DNA of 64,000 bases from Alteromonas profundi (GTDB lineage Bacteria; Pseudomonadota; Gammaproteobacteria; Enterobacterales; Alteromonadaceae), in the NCBI RefSeq assembly GCF_010500865.1, contig NZ_JAAAWN010000004.1:124001-188000 (forward strand), written 5' to 3'. Made by a program: the position numbers and the translations under genes. The notes below the pieces were generated by a model. That model worked only from the letters and a program-made list of their open reading frames with translations, was not told the DNA's origin and did not search any database. Positions 22,872 through 32,638 of this stretch are shown piece after piece. How positions within the stretch are numbered: position 1 is the first letter of the stretch; the number at the start of each line of letters is the position of its first letter.

Positions 22872-23639
22872 ATGCTGACAATTGCAAATCATCCCTTTTC
22901 ATCCCGCTTATTAACGGGCTCAGGTAAATTCAGCAACGCCACCGTTATGCGCGATGCTGTGAGTGCTTCAGGTAGCGCGCTAGTGACGCTTGCAATGAAG
23001 CGCGTGGCAGCAAATCATAGCAACGATGCTACGTTGCGAGCGCTGCGAGGGTTAGATATAACACTATTACCCAACACATCAGGGGCCAAAACTGCTGAAG
23101 AAGCCGTGTTTGCTGCCGAACTGGCTTATGAAGCCATTGGCAGCCAATGGATAAAGTTGGAAATTCACCCCGAACAACGCTACTTACTGCCCGACCCTAT
23201 TGAAACGCTCAAAGCGGCCGAAGCGTTAGTCAAAAAAGGCTACTACGTATTGCCTTATTGTGGTGCCGACCCTGTCTTATGTAAGCGGCTAGAAGAAGTA
23301 GGGTGTGCAGCCGTAATGCCGTTAGGTTCTCCTATTGGCAGTAACCAAGGCCTGCAAACTAAACCTTTCATTGAAATTATTGTGGAACAGTCGCACGTAC
23401 CTGTCATTGTGGATGCGGGCATAGGTAAGCCTAGCGACGCTATGGCGGCCATGGAAATGGGCGTAGACGGTGTGTTGGTCAATACTGCCATTGCTACTGC
23501 AAAAGACCCTGTAACCATGGCGGGGGCATTTGCCCGCGCTGTCGAAACTGGTCGCATCGCTTATGAGGCTGGGTTAGGCACAACAAGTACCCGTGCCGCT
23601 GCAACCAGCCCGCTAACCGCCTTTTTGGAGCCCTCTTAA
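22872..23639 (+). CDS. thiG: Thiazole synthase ThiG
   Basis: This 255-residue TIM-barrel enzyme condenses 1-deoxyxylulose-5-phosphate, dehydroglycine and ThiS thiocarboxylate into thiazole phosphate. Marks are [27 protein letters not shown], the Schiff-base Lys in [16 protein letters not shown], and [13 protein letters not shown] followed by [15 protein letters not shown] lies five bases upstream of the ATG. Its TAA overlaps the thiH ATG by one base. Confidence 0.97.
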   Translation: MLTIANHPFSSRLLTGSGKFSNATVMRDAVSASGSALVTLAMKRVAANHSNDATLRALRGLDITLLPNTSGAKTAEEAVFAAELAYEAIGSQWIKLEIHPEQRYLLPDPIETLKAAEALVKKGYYVLPYCGADPVLCKRLEEVGCAAVMPLGSPIGSNQGLQTKPFIEIIVEQSHVPVIVDAGIGKPSDAMAAMEMGVDGVLVNTAIATAKDPVTMAGAFARAVETGRIAYEAGLGTTSTRAAATSPLTAFLEPS

Positions 23640-24763
23640 TGCAGGTTGCTAAAGCGTTATTACAACAAGATTTATCGGATATTGCGCTAAGCGTGAACAG
23701 CAAAACGGCCAAAGACGTAGAACGCGCCCTTGCCAAAACGAGTCGCGACTTACACGATTTTATGGCGCTGATCTCTCCCGCCGCCGCGCCCTATTTAGAA
23801 GAGATGGCAGCGTTGTCACAACAGCTTACCCGCCATCGTTTCGGCAATACAATGAATTTATTTGTGCCTTTGTATTTATCCAACTTGTGCGCTAACGAAT
23901 GCAGCTATTGTGGCTTTACCATGAGCAATAAAATAAAACGTACTACGCTTACAATCTCTGAAATTCAGCAAGAGATTGACGCTATTAGTGGCATGGGGTT
24001 TAGCCAAGTTTTATTGGTAACTGGTGAACACGAATCTAAAGTGGGCCTTGACTATTTTATGGCCACCTTAAAAGCTATTCGCGAACACGTAAGTTACTTA
24101 ATGATGGAAGTTCAGCCGTTAAAGCAAACCGAATACGTTGCCCTTAAACAATTAGGGTTAGATGCGGTTTTAGTCTACCAAGAAACCTATTCCCCACAGC
24201 ATTACGCTAAATACCATACCCGTGGCAAAAAGCAGGATTTTTTATGGCGACTAGGCACAAGTGATAGAGTGGGTGCTGCAGGTATCGATAAAATTGGTAT
24301 TGGCGCGCTGCTTGGGTTGGGTAACTGGCGAGTAGACAGTGTAATGACCGCATTGCACGGCCAACTTATTCAGCAGCATTATTGGCGTAGCCGTGTGGCA
24401 ATATCTTTTCCTCGCTTACGACGCTGTGAAGGTAACGACAACAACGCTTCAGCGCTTGCGTTGCCAAATGAGTCTCAATTACTTCAATTAATCTGTGCCC
24501 ATCGCCTGTTTAACCCCCAGGCCGAGGTGTCGTTATCTACCCGGGAGTCGGCCCGTTTTCGCGATGGCGCGCTCTCATTAGGTGTCACTTCAATGTCGGC
24601 AGCCTCGCAAACACAACCTGGTGGTTACAGTCAGCCATCGTCGGCTCTTAACCAGTTTGATATTGACGATAATCGCCCGGTAAAAGACGTGATAAACGCC
24701 ATAGAACAACAAGGGTTAGAGCCAGTATGGAAAGACTGGTTAAGGTTCCCTCACGTCGGTTAA
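23639..24763 (+). CDS. thiH: 2-iminoacetate synthase ThiH
   Basis: This radical SAM enzyme cleaves tyrosine to give dehydroglycine for ThiG. The cluster motif CANECSYC has Cys84, Cys88 and Cys91 (CxxxCxxC), then GFTMSNKIKRTTL. LLVTGEHESKVG and VYQETYSPQHYAKYH are typical ThiH segments. At 374 residues it is standard. It ends the thi operon. Use of ThiH rather than the oxidase ThiO fits tyrosine-dependent thiazole synthesis. Confidence 0.97.
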   Translation: MQVAKALLQQDLSDIALSVNSKTAKDVERALAKTSRDLHDFMALISPAAAPYLEEMAALSQQLTRHRFGNTMNLFVPLYLSNLCANECSYCGFTMSNKIKRTTLTISEIQQEIDAISGMGFSQVLLVTGEHESKVGLDYFMATLKAIREHVSYLMMEVQPLKQTEYVALKQLGLDAVLVYQETYSPQHYAKYHTRGKKQDFLWRLGTSDRVGAAGIDKIGIGALLGLGNWRVDSVMTALHGQLIQQHYWRSRVAISFPRLRRCEGNDNNASALALPNESQLLQLICAHRLFNPQAEVSLSTRESARFRDGALSLGVTSMSAASQTQPGGYSQPSSALNQFDIDDNRPVKDVINAIEQQGLEPVWKDWLRFPHVG

Positions 24764-24971
24764 ATACCTCCATCTAAGGCAACAAACAGCATACTTCTCC
24801 ACATTAGTTTTTCTAAGCGAAAATTAGAGAAAATTTGTTTTGCTTTCAGCGAAAAGCAACCGTACAATCCGGCCAAATTTTAGCCAACATAGAAATTACT
24901 TCTTTGGCTAGGGTTTGCTCCCAATTACTCTATTTTCTCATTTTTCGTTTAGTCGCTGTAAAGGAAAAACC

Positions 24972-26198
24972 TTGGATACCATTGAATTTATTCAAATTCG
25001 AAAGTTTATTGTTAAGCTTGGCAAAATGCTGCACAAGTACGGTACTCCTGCGTTTCGGTTAGAGGCCTACTTAACGGAAGTAGCGACTTATTTAGGGGTA
25101 AACGCATCCTTTATTTCTACCCCCACCTCCTTAACTATCGTTATCTGGAGCGATCGCCACGAAGATGAGTACAACCATGCTGCTCGCTTGCTACCCGGTG
25201 AGCTAGATATGAACGCGCTGTCGCTAACCGATGAACTGGCGAGTTCGTTATTGGCTGGCAACTTGTCGCTTAGCGAAGCCAATGCGCGTCTTGATGAAAT
25301 TGACGCCATGGGAAGCCTATACGGCAAGATACCCACTGGAGCAGGCTTTGCCATGGCCACAGGCGCATTTGCCATGCTCATGGGGGCAAGCTGGTCAGAA
25401 ATTGGTTGGTCGAGCGCACTTGGGTTATTAGCCTATGTATGGACACTGTGGTCTGAGCGTTCTAAACGCGTGCAGTTAATGTTAGAACCCATGACAGCGT
25501 TTATCGCTGGGCTCTTGGCCTGTGCCATTGGCAGCTATGTAGACCCAGGCATTAATATTCCCTTAGTTGTACTCTCCTCGGTAATTGTGTTCGTGCCCGG
25601 ATTAGCATTAACCATGGGGTTAGCCGAGTTATCATCACGCAATATGGTATCGGGCACGGCGCGCACCATGGACGCTATCATGCAGTTGTTTAAGCTCTAT
25701 TTTGGCGCCTTTTTGGGGGTGTCTGCAGGGTTTAGTTTATTTGGCGAAAACGTGTATACGCCGGCAGCATCGTTACCCTACTGGGCAACCTGGCTGTCAG
25801 TGTTACTATTATGTATTGCCCTAGTGGCTATTTTTCGCACCCGCGCTAAGCATATTCCGTGGGCGCTGGCCGCCGCCTTTATCGCCTATAGTGCTACTGC
25901 ATGGAGCTCAGATTATATGAGCCCCGGCCTAGGGGCGTTCGTGGGAGCATTTGCGCTGGGGATATTCGCCAATGCTTTTACCCGTATAGTGCATCAGCCC
26001 GCAACCATAGTGGCTATGCACGGGCTTATCGTATTGGTACCCGGGTCTAAAACCTACATTGGGCTAAACTCGTTTATGACGGGGCAAGACTTTGTTCAAG
26101 CCGACCATTTAGGGCAAGAGGTATTTCTCATCTTCATGTCACTAGTGGCAGGATTAATTTTTGCCAACGTGGTTATGCCCACCAAAAAAGCGCTGTAA
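24972..26198 (+). CDS. ThrE-family threonine/serine exporter
   Basis: The 408-residue membrane protein combines an N-terminal ThrE domain (soluble part with RKFIVKLGKMLHKYGTPAFRLE) and about ten hydrophobic segments, ending in the second ThrE domain. This is the fused form of what E. coli splits into YjjP and YjjB. Family members export threonine, serine or organic acids such as succinate, so the substrate here is uncertain. AAGGA at 24961-24965 supports a TTG start at 24972. An upstream ATG at 24915 lacks such a site. It converges with ycjF. Confidence 0.85.
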   Translation: MDTIEFIQIRKFIVKLGKMLHKYGTPAFRLEAYLTEVATYLGVNASFISTPTSLTIVIWSDRHEDEYNHAARLLPGELDMNALSLTDELASSLLAGNLSLSEANARLDEIDAMGSLYGKIPTGAGFAMATGAFAMLMGASWSEIGWSSALGLLAYVWTLWSERSKRVQLMLEPMTAFIAGLLACAIGSYVDPGINIPLVVLSSVIVFVPGLALTMGLAELSSRNMVSGTARTMDAIMQLFKLYFGAFLGVSAGFSLFGENVYTPAASLPYWATWLSVLLLCIALVAIFRTRAKHIPWALAAAFIAYSATAWSSDYMSPGLGAFVGAFALGIFANAFTRIVHQPATIVAMHGLIVLVPGSKTYIGLNSFMTGQDFVQADHLGQEVFLIFMSLVAGLIFANVVMPTKKAL

Positions 26199-26210
26199 AT
26201 AGCGCTATTT
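26189..26210. terminator. Small hairpin at the convergent thrE-like / ycjF ends
   Basis: AGCGCT (26189-26194) repeats at 26201-26206 and, being self-complementary, can pair across a GTAAAT loop. It has A-rich sequence on the left and TATTT on the right. Only six bases separate the two stop codons, so this is the only room for termination. Confidence 0.4.
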
Positions 26211-27188
26211 AAGAAGCTTAATTAATGCGCGGCCAAGGCGCGCATTAAGTGCTCCGGCGGCAATAGCTTCGGCAGAATTTTCCATAAATTTTGCCGATAG
26301 GCTGCCCCCAATTTGATTAGCAACTTCATCGGTGGCTAAGTCGAAAACCCCTTGGGCCGCAATATTTTGCGCAAGTACTTTTAATAACTTCCAGTTACCT
26401 GCCGTGCTGGGCCGTAAACCATATACCCTTGCCATGCGGCGAATAGTACGAAAACTTATCCATACAACGGCAAACGTTTGAATAAGATTATTGGGGCTAA
26501 TAAAGGCTAAACTTCCTGCCGTTATCGACTCTTTATTAAGCACTTTATGGGCTTTTTCTTGTACCGGTGAAAGCACGGTATCTTCATATAGCCCCAGCCG
26601 TTCACTGGCGCTCATATCGTTTTGCAATGCACTTTGGTAACGTTTAAAGCATTGGGCAGCATAAGACCCTTTTGAGAAACGACTGCCATGGGTGGCTAAA
26701 ACGTTTGTCACCGTATCCACACGTAAATCGCTGCGTTTGCGGGCATCGTGCTTATCCTGTAAAAGTTCACGAATAGTGCATGCATCATCCATGGCTGTAT
26801 TCACTTGTTTATAACCACGCCACTCTCGAAAACTTAAGTAGCTGAAACTTGCTACAAAGCCAGCCAGCACAGTGCCTACTAACGCCGTACCTATGGGGTG
26901 CTCAGTCATATTGGCCGTGAGTGTGGTATAAGCTTCAAATACAAAGAAACCAAGCACCGAAAGTACACCTAACCCTAAGGTAGCCACGCCCAGTGACATG
27001 CCTCCCTTTTCCGCATCAACTTGCCAGGCGTCAGACTCTACCTGAGCAGGTAGTTTGGTCGTTGGTGGCTCCACATCTAAGGTTTGGGTGTTTATCTTGG
27101 TACGATATGCAGGCCCTTCTGTTGCTGTTTCTGGGCTATCGGGTGCCTGCGTGTTATGCGCTTGGGCTGTAGGGTTGGGGTTGTTCAT
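26205..27188 (-). CDS. ycjF: YcjF-family membrane protein (TIGR01620/DUF697 type)
   Basis: The 327-residue protein has a polar N-terminal tail, two hydrophobic segments (LGVATLGLGVLSVLGFFVF and a second one through TALVGTVLAGFVASFSYL), and a C-terminal domain with RMARVYGLRPSTAGNWKLL. This is the YcjF pattern. In E. coli ycjX-ycjF belong to the PspF (phage-shock) regulon, but the molecular role is unclear. A GGAG site suits the ATG at 27188, two codons inside the longest frame. It is preceded immediately by ycjX, with the AAAGGAG lying in the last ycjX codons. Confidence 0.9.
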   Translation of the reverse strand: MNNPNPTAQAHNTQAPDSPETATEGPAYRTKINTQTLDVEPPTTKLPAQVESDAWQVDAEKGGMSLGVATLGLGVLSVLGFFVFEAYTTLTANMTEHPIGTALVGTVLAGFVASFSYLSFREWRGYKQVNTAMDDACTIRELLQDKHDARKRSDLRVDTVTNVLATHGSRFSKGSYAAQCFKRYQSALQNDMSASERLGLYEDTVLSPVQEKAHKVLNKESITAGSLAFISPNNLIQTFAVVWISFRTIRRMARVYGLRPSTAGNWKLLKVLAQNIAAQGVFDLATDEVANQIGGSLSAKFMENSAEAIAAGALNARLGRALIKLLK

Positions 27189-27190
27189 AT

Positions 27191-28576
27191 TCATTCTCCT
27201 TTACCCAATAAAAACTGTAGTAGTCTGTCAACGCCTTTACCGGCCAGAATACGGGCTTTGTAATCGCGAGGAACTTGCGCCTGAGGTACAGGGAAGTGCG
27301 CGCCCTCCTCCATCTCTTTAAGCGTTCTAGGTACACTCTCGAAGGTAGACTCAACGTAACGCCCTTGGCTATCGGTATAGCGAATAGCACTATCATTACT
27401 GCCGTCATCGGTAACTTGCATAGCAGACACCAAAAAATGCTCAAATTGAATGGGCTTATTATCAAACCTAGCCCGGGCACCTTCGGTAATCTGGGTTAAT
27501 AGGCTGAGTAAATTATCACGCTGATTTACCGGAATAAGATCGGCTTTAGTGGCTACAAACGCCACTTTGCCTATTTGTTCTTTTTTAAGCACAGTACGGG
27601 AAAACCAACTGCTTTGCCCGTAAACAAAGGTATCGGCCAAATGGCTTAAGGTTTCTTTTAGCTGGTATAAGTGTTGTCGGCTGTGGTTTAGCCCCTCGAA
27701 TAAATCTACCAAAATAATCTGCTTATCGGTTTCTTTAAAAATAGATTGTTTAAGTGGCGCTAACCATTGTTGTTGAAAGGTAACAAAGTGCGTATCAAAC
27801 GCTTTGTACCAGGGATGAGACACGTCACTGGTAATGCTTGATGGTAAGGGCGTAAAGCCAAAGGCTTGCCAGTCGAAATCGCTAGAGTCGAGCAAAAAAC
27901 TGCCTGGCTGTAACAGGGATATTCCCTGCTTTTTCGCGTCAATTAAGTATTGTCTGTACGCGTGTACTAACTGCTGAATACGCGCGGGACTAGGCGGTTG
28001 CTCAAAATCAAAGCTATTCACCACCTGCTTCCAGCCTTCGGCAAAGTACTGCTGCGGGCCACTGCTTAGTTGTGCCCATGCGGAATCTGACCACTGGGCA
28101 TAGGTTTTACTTAGCATTGGAATATCGGTGATCCACTCGCCGGGGTAATCAATAAACTCAAAAACCACATCGGTATGCGGCATAACATGACGCTTTAATG
28201 ATGCGGTTTGCTTTAGTCGAACAATTAACTTAAACCCATAGGCTTCTTCGGTGGCGGCGGGCCACTGGCCGCGCTCAAGAGCGGCTAAATTATCTAGCTG
28301 CGGAAATGCTTTATACCCTTCAATAGGGGCCACACGAATATCGAGAACTTGAGAGGGCGGTAAATAACGCAGCAAAGGTAAACACGCATAACCTTCTTCA
28401 CTTCTACTTTTTAGCATAGTAACTAAGCTGGTAAAAAGCATCGACTTACCGCTACGGCTTAACCCAGTAATGGTAAACCTATGGGTTTCTTTGCTAAATA
28501 CATCCGCTAACTTGTCGCTAGTTAGCGACGCAGCAGCTAGGGTCTTATCTAATAAAGCGGCGATATTCTTTTGCAT
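27191..28576 (-). CDS. ycjX: YcjX-family P-loop GTPase-like protein (DUF463)
   Basis: This 461-residue protein has a P-loop GLSRSGKS at 38-45, which is diagnostic of the YcjX family. VFEFIDYPGEWITDIPML follows with the DYPGEW Walker B-like motif, and KVAFVATKADLIPVNQRDNL is a TKAD base-recognition segment. The family is a stress-induced P-loop NTPase partner of YcjF at the inner membrane. I looked for a sigma-54-type promoter upstream and did not see a convincing one, so Psp-type control is not shown here. The ATG lacks an obvious ribosome site. Confidence 0.92.
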   Translation of the reverse strand: MQKNIAALLDKTLAAASLTSDKLADVFSKETHRFTITGLSRSGKSMLFTSLVTMLKSRSEEGYACLPLLRYLPPSQVLDIRVAPIEGYKAFPQLDNLAALERGQWPAATEEAYGFKLIVRLKQTASLKRHVMPHTDVVFEFIDYPGEWITDIPMLSKTYAQWSDSAWAQLSSGPQQYFAEGWKQVVNSFDFEQPPSPARIQQLVHAYRQYLIDAKKQGISLLQPGSFLLDSSDFDWQAFGFTPLPSSITSDVSHPWYKAFDTHFVTFQQQWLAPLKQSIFKETDKQIILVDLFEGLNHSRQHLYQLKETLSHLADTFVYGQSSWFSRTVLKKEQIGKVAFVATKADLIPVNQRDNLLSLLTQITEGARARFDNKPIQFEHFLVSAMQVTDDGSNDSAIRYTDSQGRYVESTFESVPRTLKEMEEGAHFPVPQAQVPRDYKARILAGKGVDRLLQFLLGKGE

Positions 28577-28842
28577 AGTGTTGCGTTTACGTCCTTTTCT
28601 CTAGCTATAGGTGCGGGGTTAACACACCAGGCCTACCTTATAGATACCGCGCTACATGCGCGGCAATCGAAGGCGTACTGGCCCCACGGCACAAAACAAA
28701 AAAGGCAAGGTTCACCTAGTTCGACACACATAGCGTTAGAGGTAATTAACAAGCATAAGGTTAAATGTGGTTGTATCCCACGTAAAAGCAAGGGCAGTGC
28801 CATGGTTTCGCAGGCTATACAGTTATTTTGTGCCGCTAAAAA

Positions 28843-29604
28843 CTAGTGCTCTTGGGTTAAGCCGAACAGTTTTTTCTTAATACGGTTTTTACTGGAGTGC
28901 CAGTGGTTCTTAGGCTTGCGCGGTGCGTTGTGAATAACATGGTCAAAATCAATAGCATCTTTGGCGGTGGGCGGAACATGGGCACAAAAGAATGTTTCAA
29001 TTTGTGACTGCGCCAGCTTTTTTAGGCTTTCTCGGTATTGATTGGGGTGACACAAGGGATAAGGAGGAACGAGCTTTCCCTTCACTTGCACCAAAACATC
29101 GGCGATATACGCCTGCTTTGACGGTACATGTACAACCGAAAGGTCGTGATCGGTATGCCCCGGCGTGTACAGCACTTGCCAATCGTTAAAGATAGGCAAG
29201 CGTTGATTGTCGCAAACCAATATATCCGCCGACAATATTGGGTTATACCATAGCGGTACCCGTGGCTTACCTATTCGCTTTGCCACCCACCGGGTGAGTA
29301 ATACATCTATTGAGTGAGCGGTGCGTCCCGCCAGCCCTTTATACCAATTCGATGCTTTAGGGTGTGCCGCTACTTTCGCGCCAGTACGCGCACGTAGACG
29401 CATGGCTCCACCGGCATGATCGGGATGCATGTGGGTAACCACAATAAGTTTTAAGTCGCTAATGGCGCGGCCTAAGGTATGACTGATATAGTGACACACA
29501 TTGTCAACATCGGCGCGGCTGCAGCCATCTAGTAGCAGCAACCCTTGACTATCTTCTACCAAATAGATGTTTTGAATATACCCCGACAGCTTGTGTACTT
29601 TCAT
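28843..29604 (-). CDS. Metallo-beta-lactamase-fold hydrolase
   Basis: A 253-residue, probably cytoplasmic, MBL-fold enzyme. The metal-binding HMHPDHAGG motif is near residue 57, with a further ligand His in YTPGHTDHDLSV and FCAHVPPT near the end. The strand DSQGLLLLDGCS at the N-terminus is typical of the fold. Members hydrolyse thioesters, lactones or phosphodiesters, so no substrate can be assigned. It is a single gene upstream of ycjX on the same strand, with a 266-base gap. Confidence 0.88.
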   Translation of the reverse strand: MKVHKLSGYIQNIYLVEDSQGLLLLDGCSRADVDNVCHYISHTLGRAISDLKLIVVTHMHPDHAGGAMRLRARTGAKVAAHPKASNWYKGLAGRTAHSIDVLLTRWVAKRIGKPRVPLWYNPILSADILVCDNQRLPIFNDWQVLYTPGHTDHDLSVVHVPSKQAYIADVLVQVKGKLVPPYPLCHPNQYRESLKKLAQSQIETFFCAHVPPTAKDAIDFDHVIHNAPRKPKNHWHSSKNRIKKKLFGLTQEH

Positions 29605-29644
29605 AAATCACTCAATTGTTAGCGATTTGTTATATTAGCAAAGC

Positions 29645-30568
29645 CTATCTGGTTAGACCAGAGTCAGAAAACAGCTGCTGTATAAGTGATTTCAACCACA
29701 TAAGCCCAGGTTCACCCTCCTGCTGACTATGCCAATACAGGTGAGTTTCCAGTATCGGTAAGCTAAAGGGCAGAGCCGTTGACACCAAGGTGTCATCGGC
29801 AATAGCGTGGGCCACCGAACCCGGGAGGGTGAGTATCGCACCGGTGGACGCTACCACATCAGCGGCAGCACGATAGCTTTGACAACGCCATACCGAAGGC
29901 CTATCCACGCCTAACTGCTGAAGGGCAATCTCTTCCACCGAAGCCCCTTTAGCCCGATTAGAAACAGTAATATGTCGGGCGGCCAGATAAGCCTCTTTGT
30001 CTAAGCGGTTCACCAACGGGCTGTCTTGCTTCATCAATACGCAATAATTGTCTTTGCGTAATAAGCAGTGAGAAACGGGATGCGCCACTGCGCGACCAAT
30101 ATCTACCACTAAATGAAGATGACGATTACTTAGCGCGGTTTCCATGGTGTCTCGCTGTAACCGAGTACTTACTAACTCAAGGTTTGGCGCGGCCTGCTCT
30201 AGGGTAGATAACAAGGTGGGTAACACGGCCAACTCTAACGACTCTTGCATGGCGATGACAAAGCGTTGATGACTAAGCGCAGGATTAAAGTGGCTAAACT
30301 GACCTAGTGCTTTTCTAATTTCGGCTAACGCGTTAAGTATTGAGGGCGCTAAGCGTTCGCAAGCGGCAGTGGGTAACATGCTTTGGCGTTCGCGCACAAA
30401 CAAAGGATCGCCGAGCACATCTCGAAACCGGCGCATAGCGTGGCTAACTGCAGAGGGTGTAATATGTAAGGCCTCAGCTACCCGCGTCATATTGCGATGT
30501 AACCACAACGCCTCAAACACCTTTAGTAAGTTTAAATCTAACTTTTCAAATTGCCGATTATCGGGCAT
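29645..30568 (-). CDS. LysR-family transcriptional regulator
   Basis: The 307-residue protein has an N-terminal winged helix (LDLNLLKVFEALWLHRNMTR, HITPSAVSHAMRRFRDVLGDPLFVRE) and a C-terminal effector domain. The NLLKVFEAL start and DPLFVR wing belong to the NodD/NahR-like subgroup. AGAGGA lies 8 bases before ATG. It is divergent from the acyl-CoA dehydrogenase gene at 30749, which it probably regulates, from the 180-base region between them. Confidence 0.93.
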   Translation of the reverse strand: MPDNRQFEKLDLNLLKVFEALWLHRNMTRVAEALHITPSAVSHAMRRFRDVLGDPLFVRERQSMLPTAACERLAPSILNALAEIRKALGQFSHFNPALSHQRFVIAMQESLELAVLPTLLSTLEQAAPNLELVSTRLQRDTMETALSNRHLHLVVDIGRAVAHPVSHCLLRKDNYCVLMKQDSPLVNRLDKEAYLAARHITVSNRAKGASVEEIALQQLGVDRPSVWRCQSYRAAADVVASTGAILTLPGSVAHAIADDTLVSTALPFSLPILETHLYWHSQQEGEPGLMWLKSLIQQLFSDSGLTR

Positions 30569-30748
30569 ACGGGTTGTCCTCTTAAGCTACGGGGTAGCCA
30601 TGTCAGCACTATGAACAGTATTCACACAATACTTGGATTATATTTCATTTCATTCATTTGTCATTGTTAACTATGCTTTAGCAATAACCTTTTGCACAAA
30701 TTAAAAGCGAGATCTCGCTTCTACCCTACGTCACCGATGAGGCTATTT

Positions 30749-31969
30749 ATGGACTTTTCACATAACGACAAAACAAACGCATTGCTGGCAAAGCTAGACG
30801 CTTTTATTGCCGAACACATCGCGCCAATAGAAAAAGACGTGTACCGTTTTCACCATCAAGAAAATAACCACGGCGATTGGAAGAAATGGAAGTTGCACCC
30901 GGGCACTGAAGCTTTAAAAGTAAAAGCACGGGAAGCAGGACTGGCGAATTTATTTTTGCCCGACGCTGAGTTAGGTGAGGGCCTTACTACGCTGGAGTAT
31001 GCCCCCATGGCAGAGCGTATGGGAAAATACCTATTTGCGCCCGAAATATTCAATTGTAATGCGCCTGATACTGGCAATATGGAAGTTTTATATCACTTTG
31101 GCAATCAAGCGCAGAAAGATCAGTGGTTAACCCCGTTACTGGCCGGGGAAATTCGCTCGGTGTTTGGAATGACAGAGCCAGACGTCGCCTCATCAGATGC
31201 CACCAATATGGCAGCCACGATTATCGAAGATGGCGATGAGGTAGTAATAAACGGTAAGAAGTGGTGGTCTACAGGCCTTGGCCACCCTAACGCCGCCTTT
31301 ACTATTTTCATGGGGTTGTCTAACCCAGACAACGACAAACATAGCCGCCATAGTATGGTAATAGTGCCCTTGGACACACCGGGCGTAACCGTTAAACGTA
31401 TGCTCGATGCCTATGGCGACTACGATGCCCCTTATGGCCATGGAGAAATGCATTTTGATAATGTACGGGTAAGCAAAGACAACATTATTATGGGGTTAGG
31501 CAAAGGCTTTGCCATTGCTCAAGGGCGCTTAGGCCCTGGTCGTATTCACCACTGTATGCGCGCTATTGGTATGGCGGAAAAGTCGCTTGAGCTGGCCCTT
31601 AAACGAGGCCACGAACGGGTGGCGTTTGGTAAGCCAATTATACGCTTAGGGGGCAACCTAGAGCGGGTAGCAGAGGCACGTATGGCCATTGAGCAAGCGC
31701 GTTTACTTACCCTGCATGCCGCGTGGAAAATTGATAACCTCGGCGTAAAACACGCCATGACAGAAATTTCTGCTATTAAAGTGGTAGTGCCAAATATGCT
31801 GCAAAGCGTAGTTGATATGGCATTACAACTTCACGGCGGCGCGGGCATGTGTAGTGACTTCCCTCTGGCAAGCTTTGCCGCAGGCGCACGGGCATTACGT
31901 TTAGCCGATGGCCCCGATGAAGTACATAAAGGCATGGTTTCGCGGTTAGAACTCAAAAAATACCAATAG
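30749..31969 (+). CDS. Acyl-CoA dehydrogenase, ACAD10/11-like
   Basis: The 406-residue flavoprotein would introduce a trans-2 double bond into an acyl-CoA. Visible parts are the FAD/substrate motif FGMTEPDVASSDATNMAATI, INGKKWWSTGLGHP, the central RIHHCMRAIGMAEKSLELALKRG, and C-terminal LHGGAGMCSDFPLA with RLADGPDEVH. The Glu in DGPDEVH aligns with the base in the ACAD10/11 branch. GAGG six bases upstream selects the ATG at 30749 over an upstream ATG at 30692. Chain length is unknown; no other beta-oxidation gene is adjacent. Confidence 0.92.
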   Translation: MDFSHNDKTNALLAKLDAFIAEHIAPIEKDVYRFHHQENNHGDWKKWKLHPGTEALKVKAREAGLANLFLPDAELGEGLTTLEYAPMAERMGKYLFAPEIFNCNAPDTGNMEVLYHFGNQAQKDQWLTPLLAGEIRSVFGMTEPDVASSDATNMAATIIEDGDEVVINGKKWWSTGLGHPNAAFTIFMGLSNPDNDKHSRHSMVIVPLDTPGVTVKRMLDAYGDYDAPYGHGEMHFDNVRVSKDNIIMGLGKGFAIAQGRLGPGRIHHCMRAIGMAEKSLELALKRGHERVAFGKPIIRLGGNLERVAEARMAIEQARLLTLHAAWKIDNLGVKHAMTEISAIKVVVPNMLQSVVDMALQLHGGAGMCSDFPLASFAAGARALRLADGPDEVHKGMVSRLELKKYQ

Positions 31970-32427
31970 CAGGGATATGCACGGCTGCGCTTATCCGTGT
32001 ACATGGCCGTGTGTATAGCTATAACTTAACCGGGTAACGCAGCAGGGAATTGCTACCAATTTCCACAACCCAATGAATTCACAAAAATTTAACACACCGT
32101 AATTTTAAACAGCGACAACCTCTTTTTAGGTAAGGGGTTGTCCCTTGATAAACTGACCAATTAAACTTACTTGCCAGCCTATGCTGGCGCCTTTCTTTTC
32201 AGCCTGCCTGCCGCACCTAACCCACTGTCTCACCTATCTAACCCAATTGTTTTAAAGGCTTACTCAGCCAGTCGCAGCCACCTAAACACACCATTTGTTT
32301 ACCTCTTTCACTTTGCGCACTCTCGTAGCCTACTCGCGTCTCTTACACTCCTAAATGGCACTAACCTTTACCCGTGCTTACCCATCTTGCAGAACAAAAG
32401 CAAACCAAAATACTAGCCAATAATTAC

Positions 32428-32462
32428 ATATTGGTTGACAAATTGGCGAGTTAATATATTGT
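32428..32462 (+). promoter_or_regulatory. Candidate promoter and operator of the dehR-alginate lyase genes
   Basis: TTGACA (32435-32440) followed by 16 bases and TATTGT makes a plausible sigma-70 promoter. The half-site ATATTGGT (32428-32435) overlaps the -35 box and also occurs upstream of the GntR gene at 43815-43822. TTGGT-TG-ACAAA approximates the TTGGTnnACCAA pattern common for FadR-type GntR regulators. Overlap with the -35 box suggests repression. Confidence 0.45.
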
Positions 32463-32596
32463 TTAGCAATGATGATTGGTTGTAAAAAAGTTGTGGCACT
32501 CGAAAAAGAAACCTTACCATTCGACACCATAGGCTCTACACAATCGGTTACACACCTTTACCACTGGCCATGCCTCATAAAGAGGGGTGGAAAGAC

Positions 32597-32632
32597 GCAT
32601 ACTCATAAAAGTATGCACAACATACTTAGGAG
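32597..32632 (+). promoter_or_regulatory. Overlapping alternative hairpins in the dehR leader
   Basis: GCATACT (32597-32603) can pair perfectly with AGTATGC (32610-32616). AAGTATG (32609-32615) can instead pair perfectly with CATACTT (32621-32627). The two stems share the middle strand, so they exclude each other, and the second abuts the AGGAG ribosome site (32628-32632). This could be a translational switch or simply a double operator. Confidence 0.5.
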
Positions 32633-32638
32633 TTATTC

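Larger units (their letters stand above)
31970..32638. other. Noncoding stretch with promoter and leader of the alginate locus
   Basis: The 669 bases hold no gene I can support. A hairpin with 6-base stem at 32173-32188, followed by pyrimidine-rich sequence, may end the acyl-CoA dehydrogenase transcript. The last 220 bases carry the likely dehR promoter and a structured leader, described separately. A short frame at 32171-32416 looks like composition noise. Confidence 0.6.

Noticed and set aside
28577..28842. Sigma-54 promoter for ycjX-ycjF, expected by analogy with the PspF regulon
   Set aside because: No sequence close to the GG-N10-GC consensus with the right flanks was found upstream of ycjX.
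28571..28846. Plus-strand 91-codon reading frame in the gap between ycjX and the MBL-fold gene
   Set aside because: It begins with a TTG inside the ycjX start region, has no ribosome site, and the peptide shows no recognisable domain; more likely noncoding.
32171..32416. 81-codon reading frame in the long gap before dehR
   Set aside because: No ribosome site, low-complexity composition, and it begins within a hairpin; nothing suggests a real protein.
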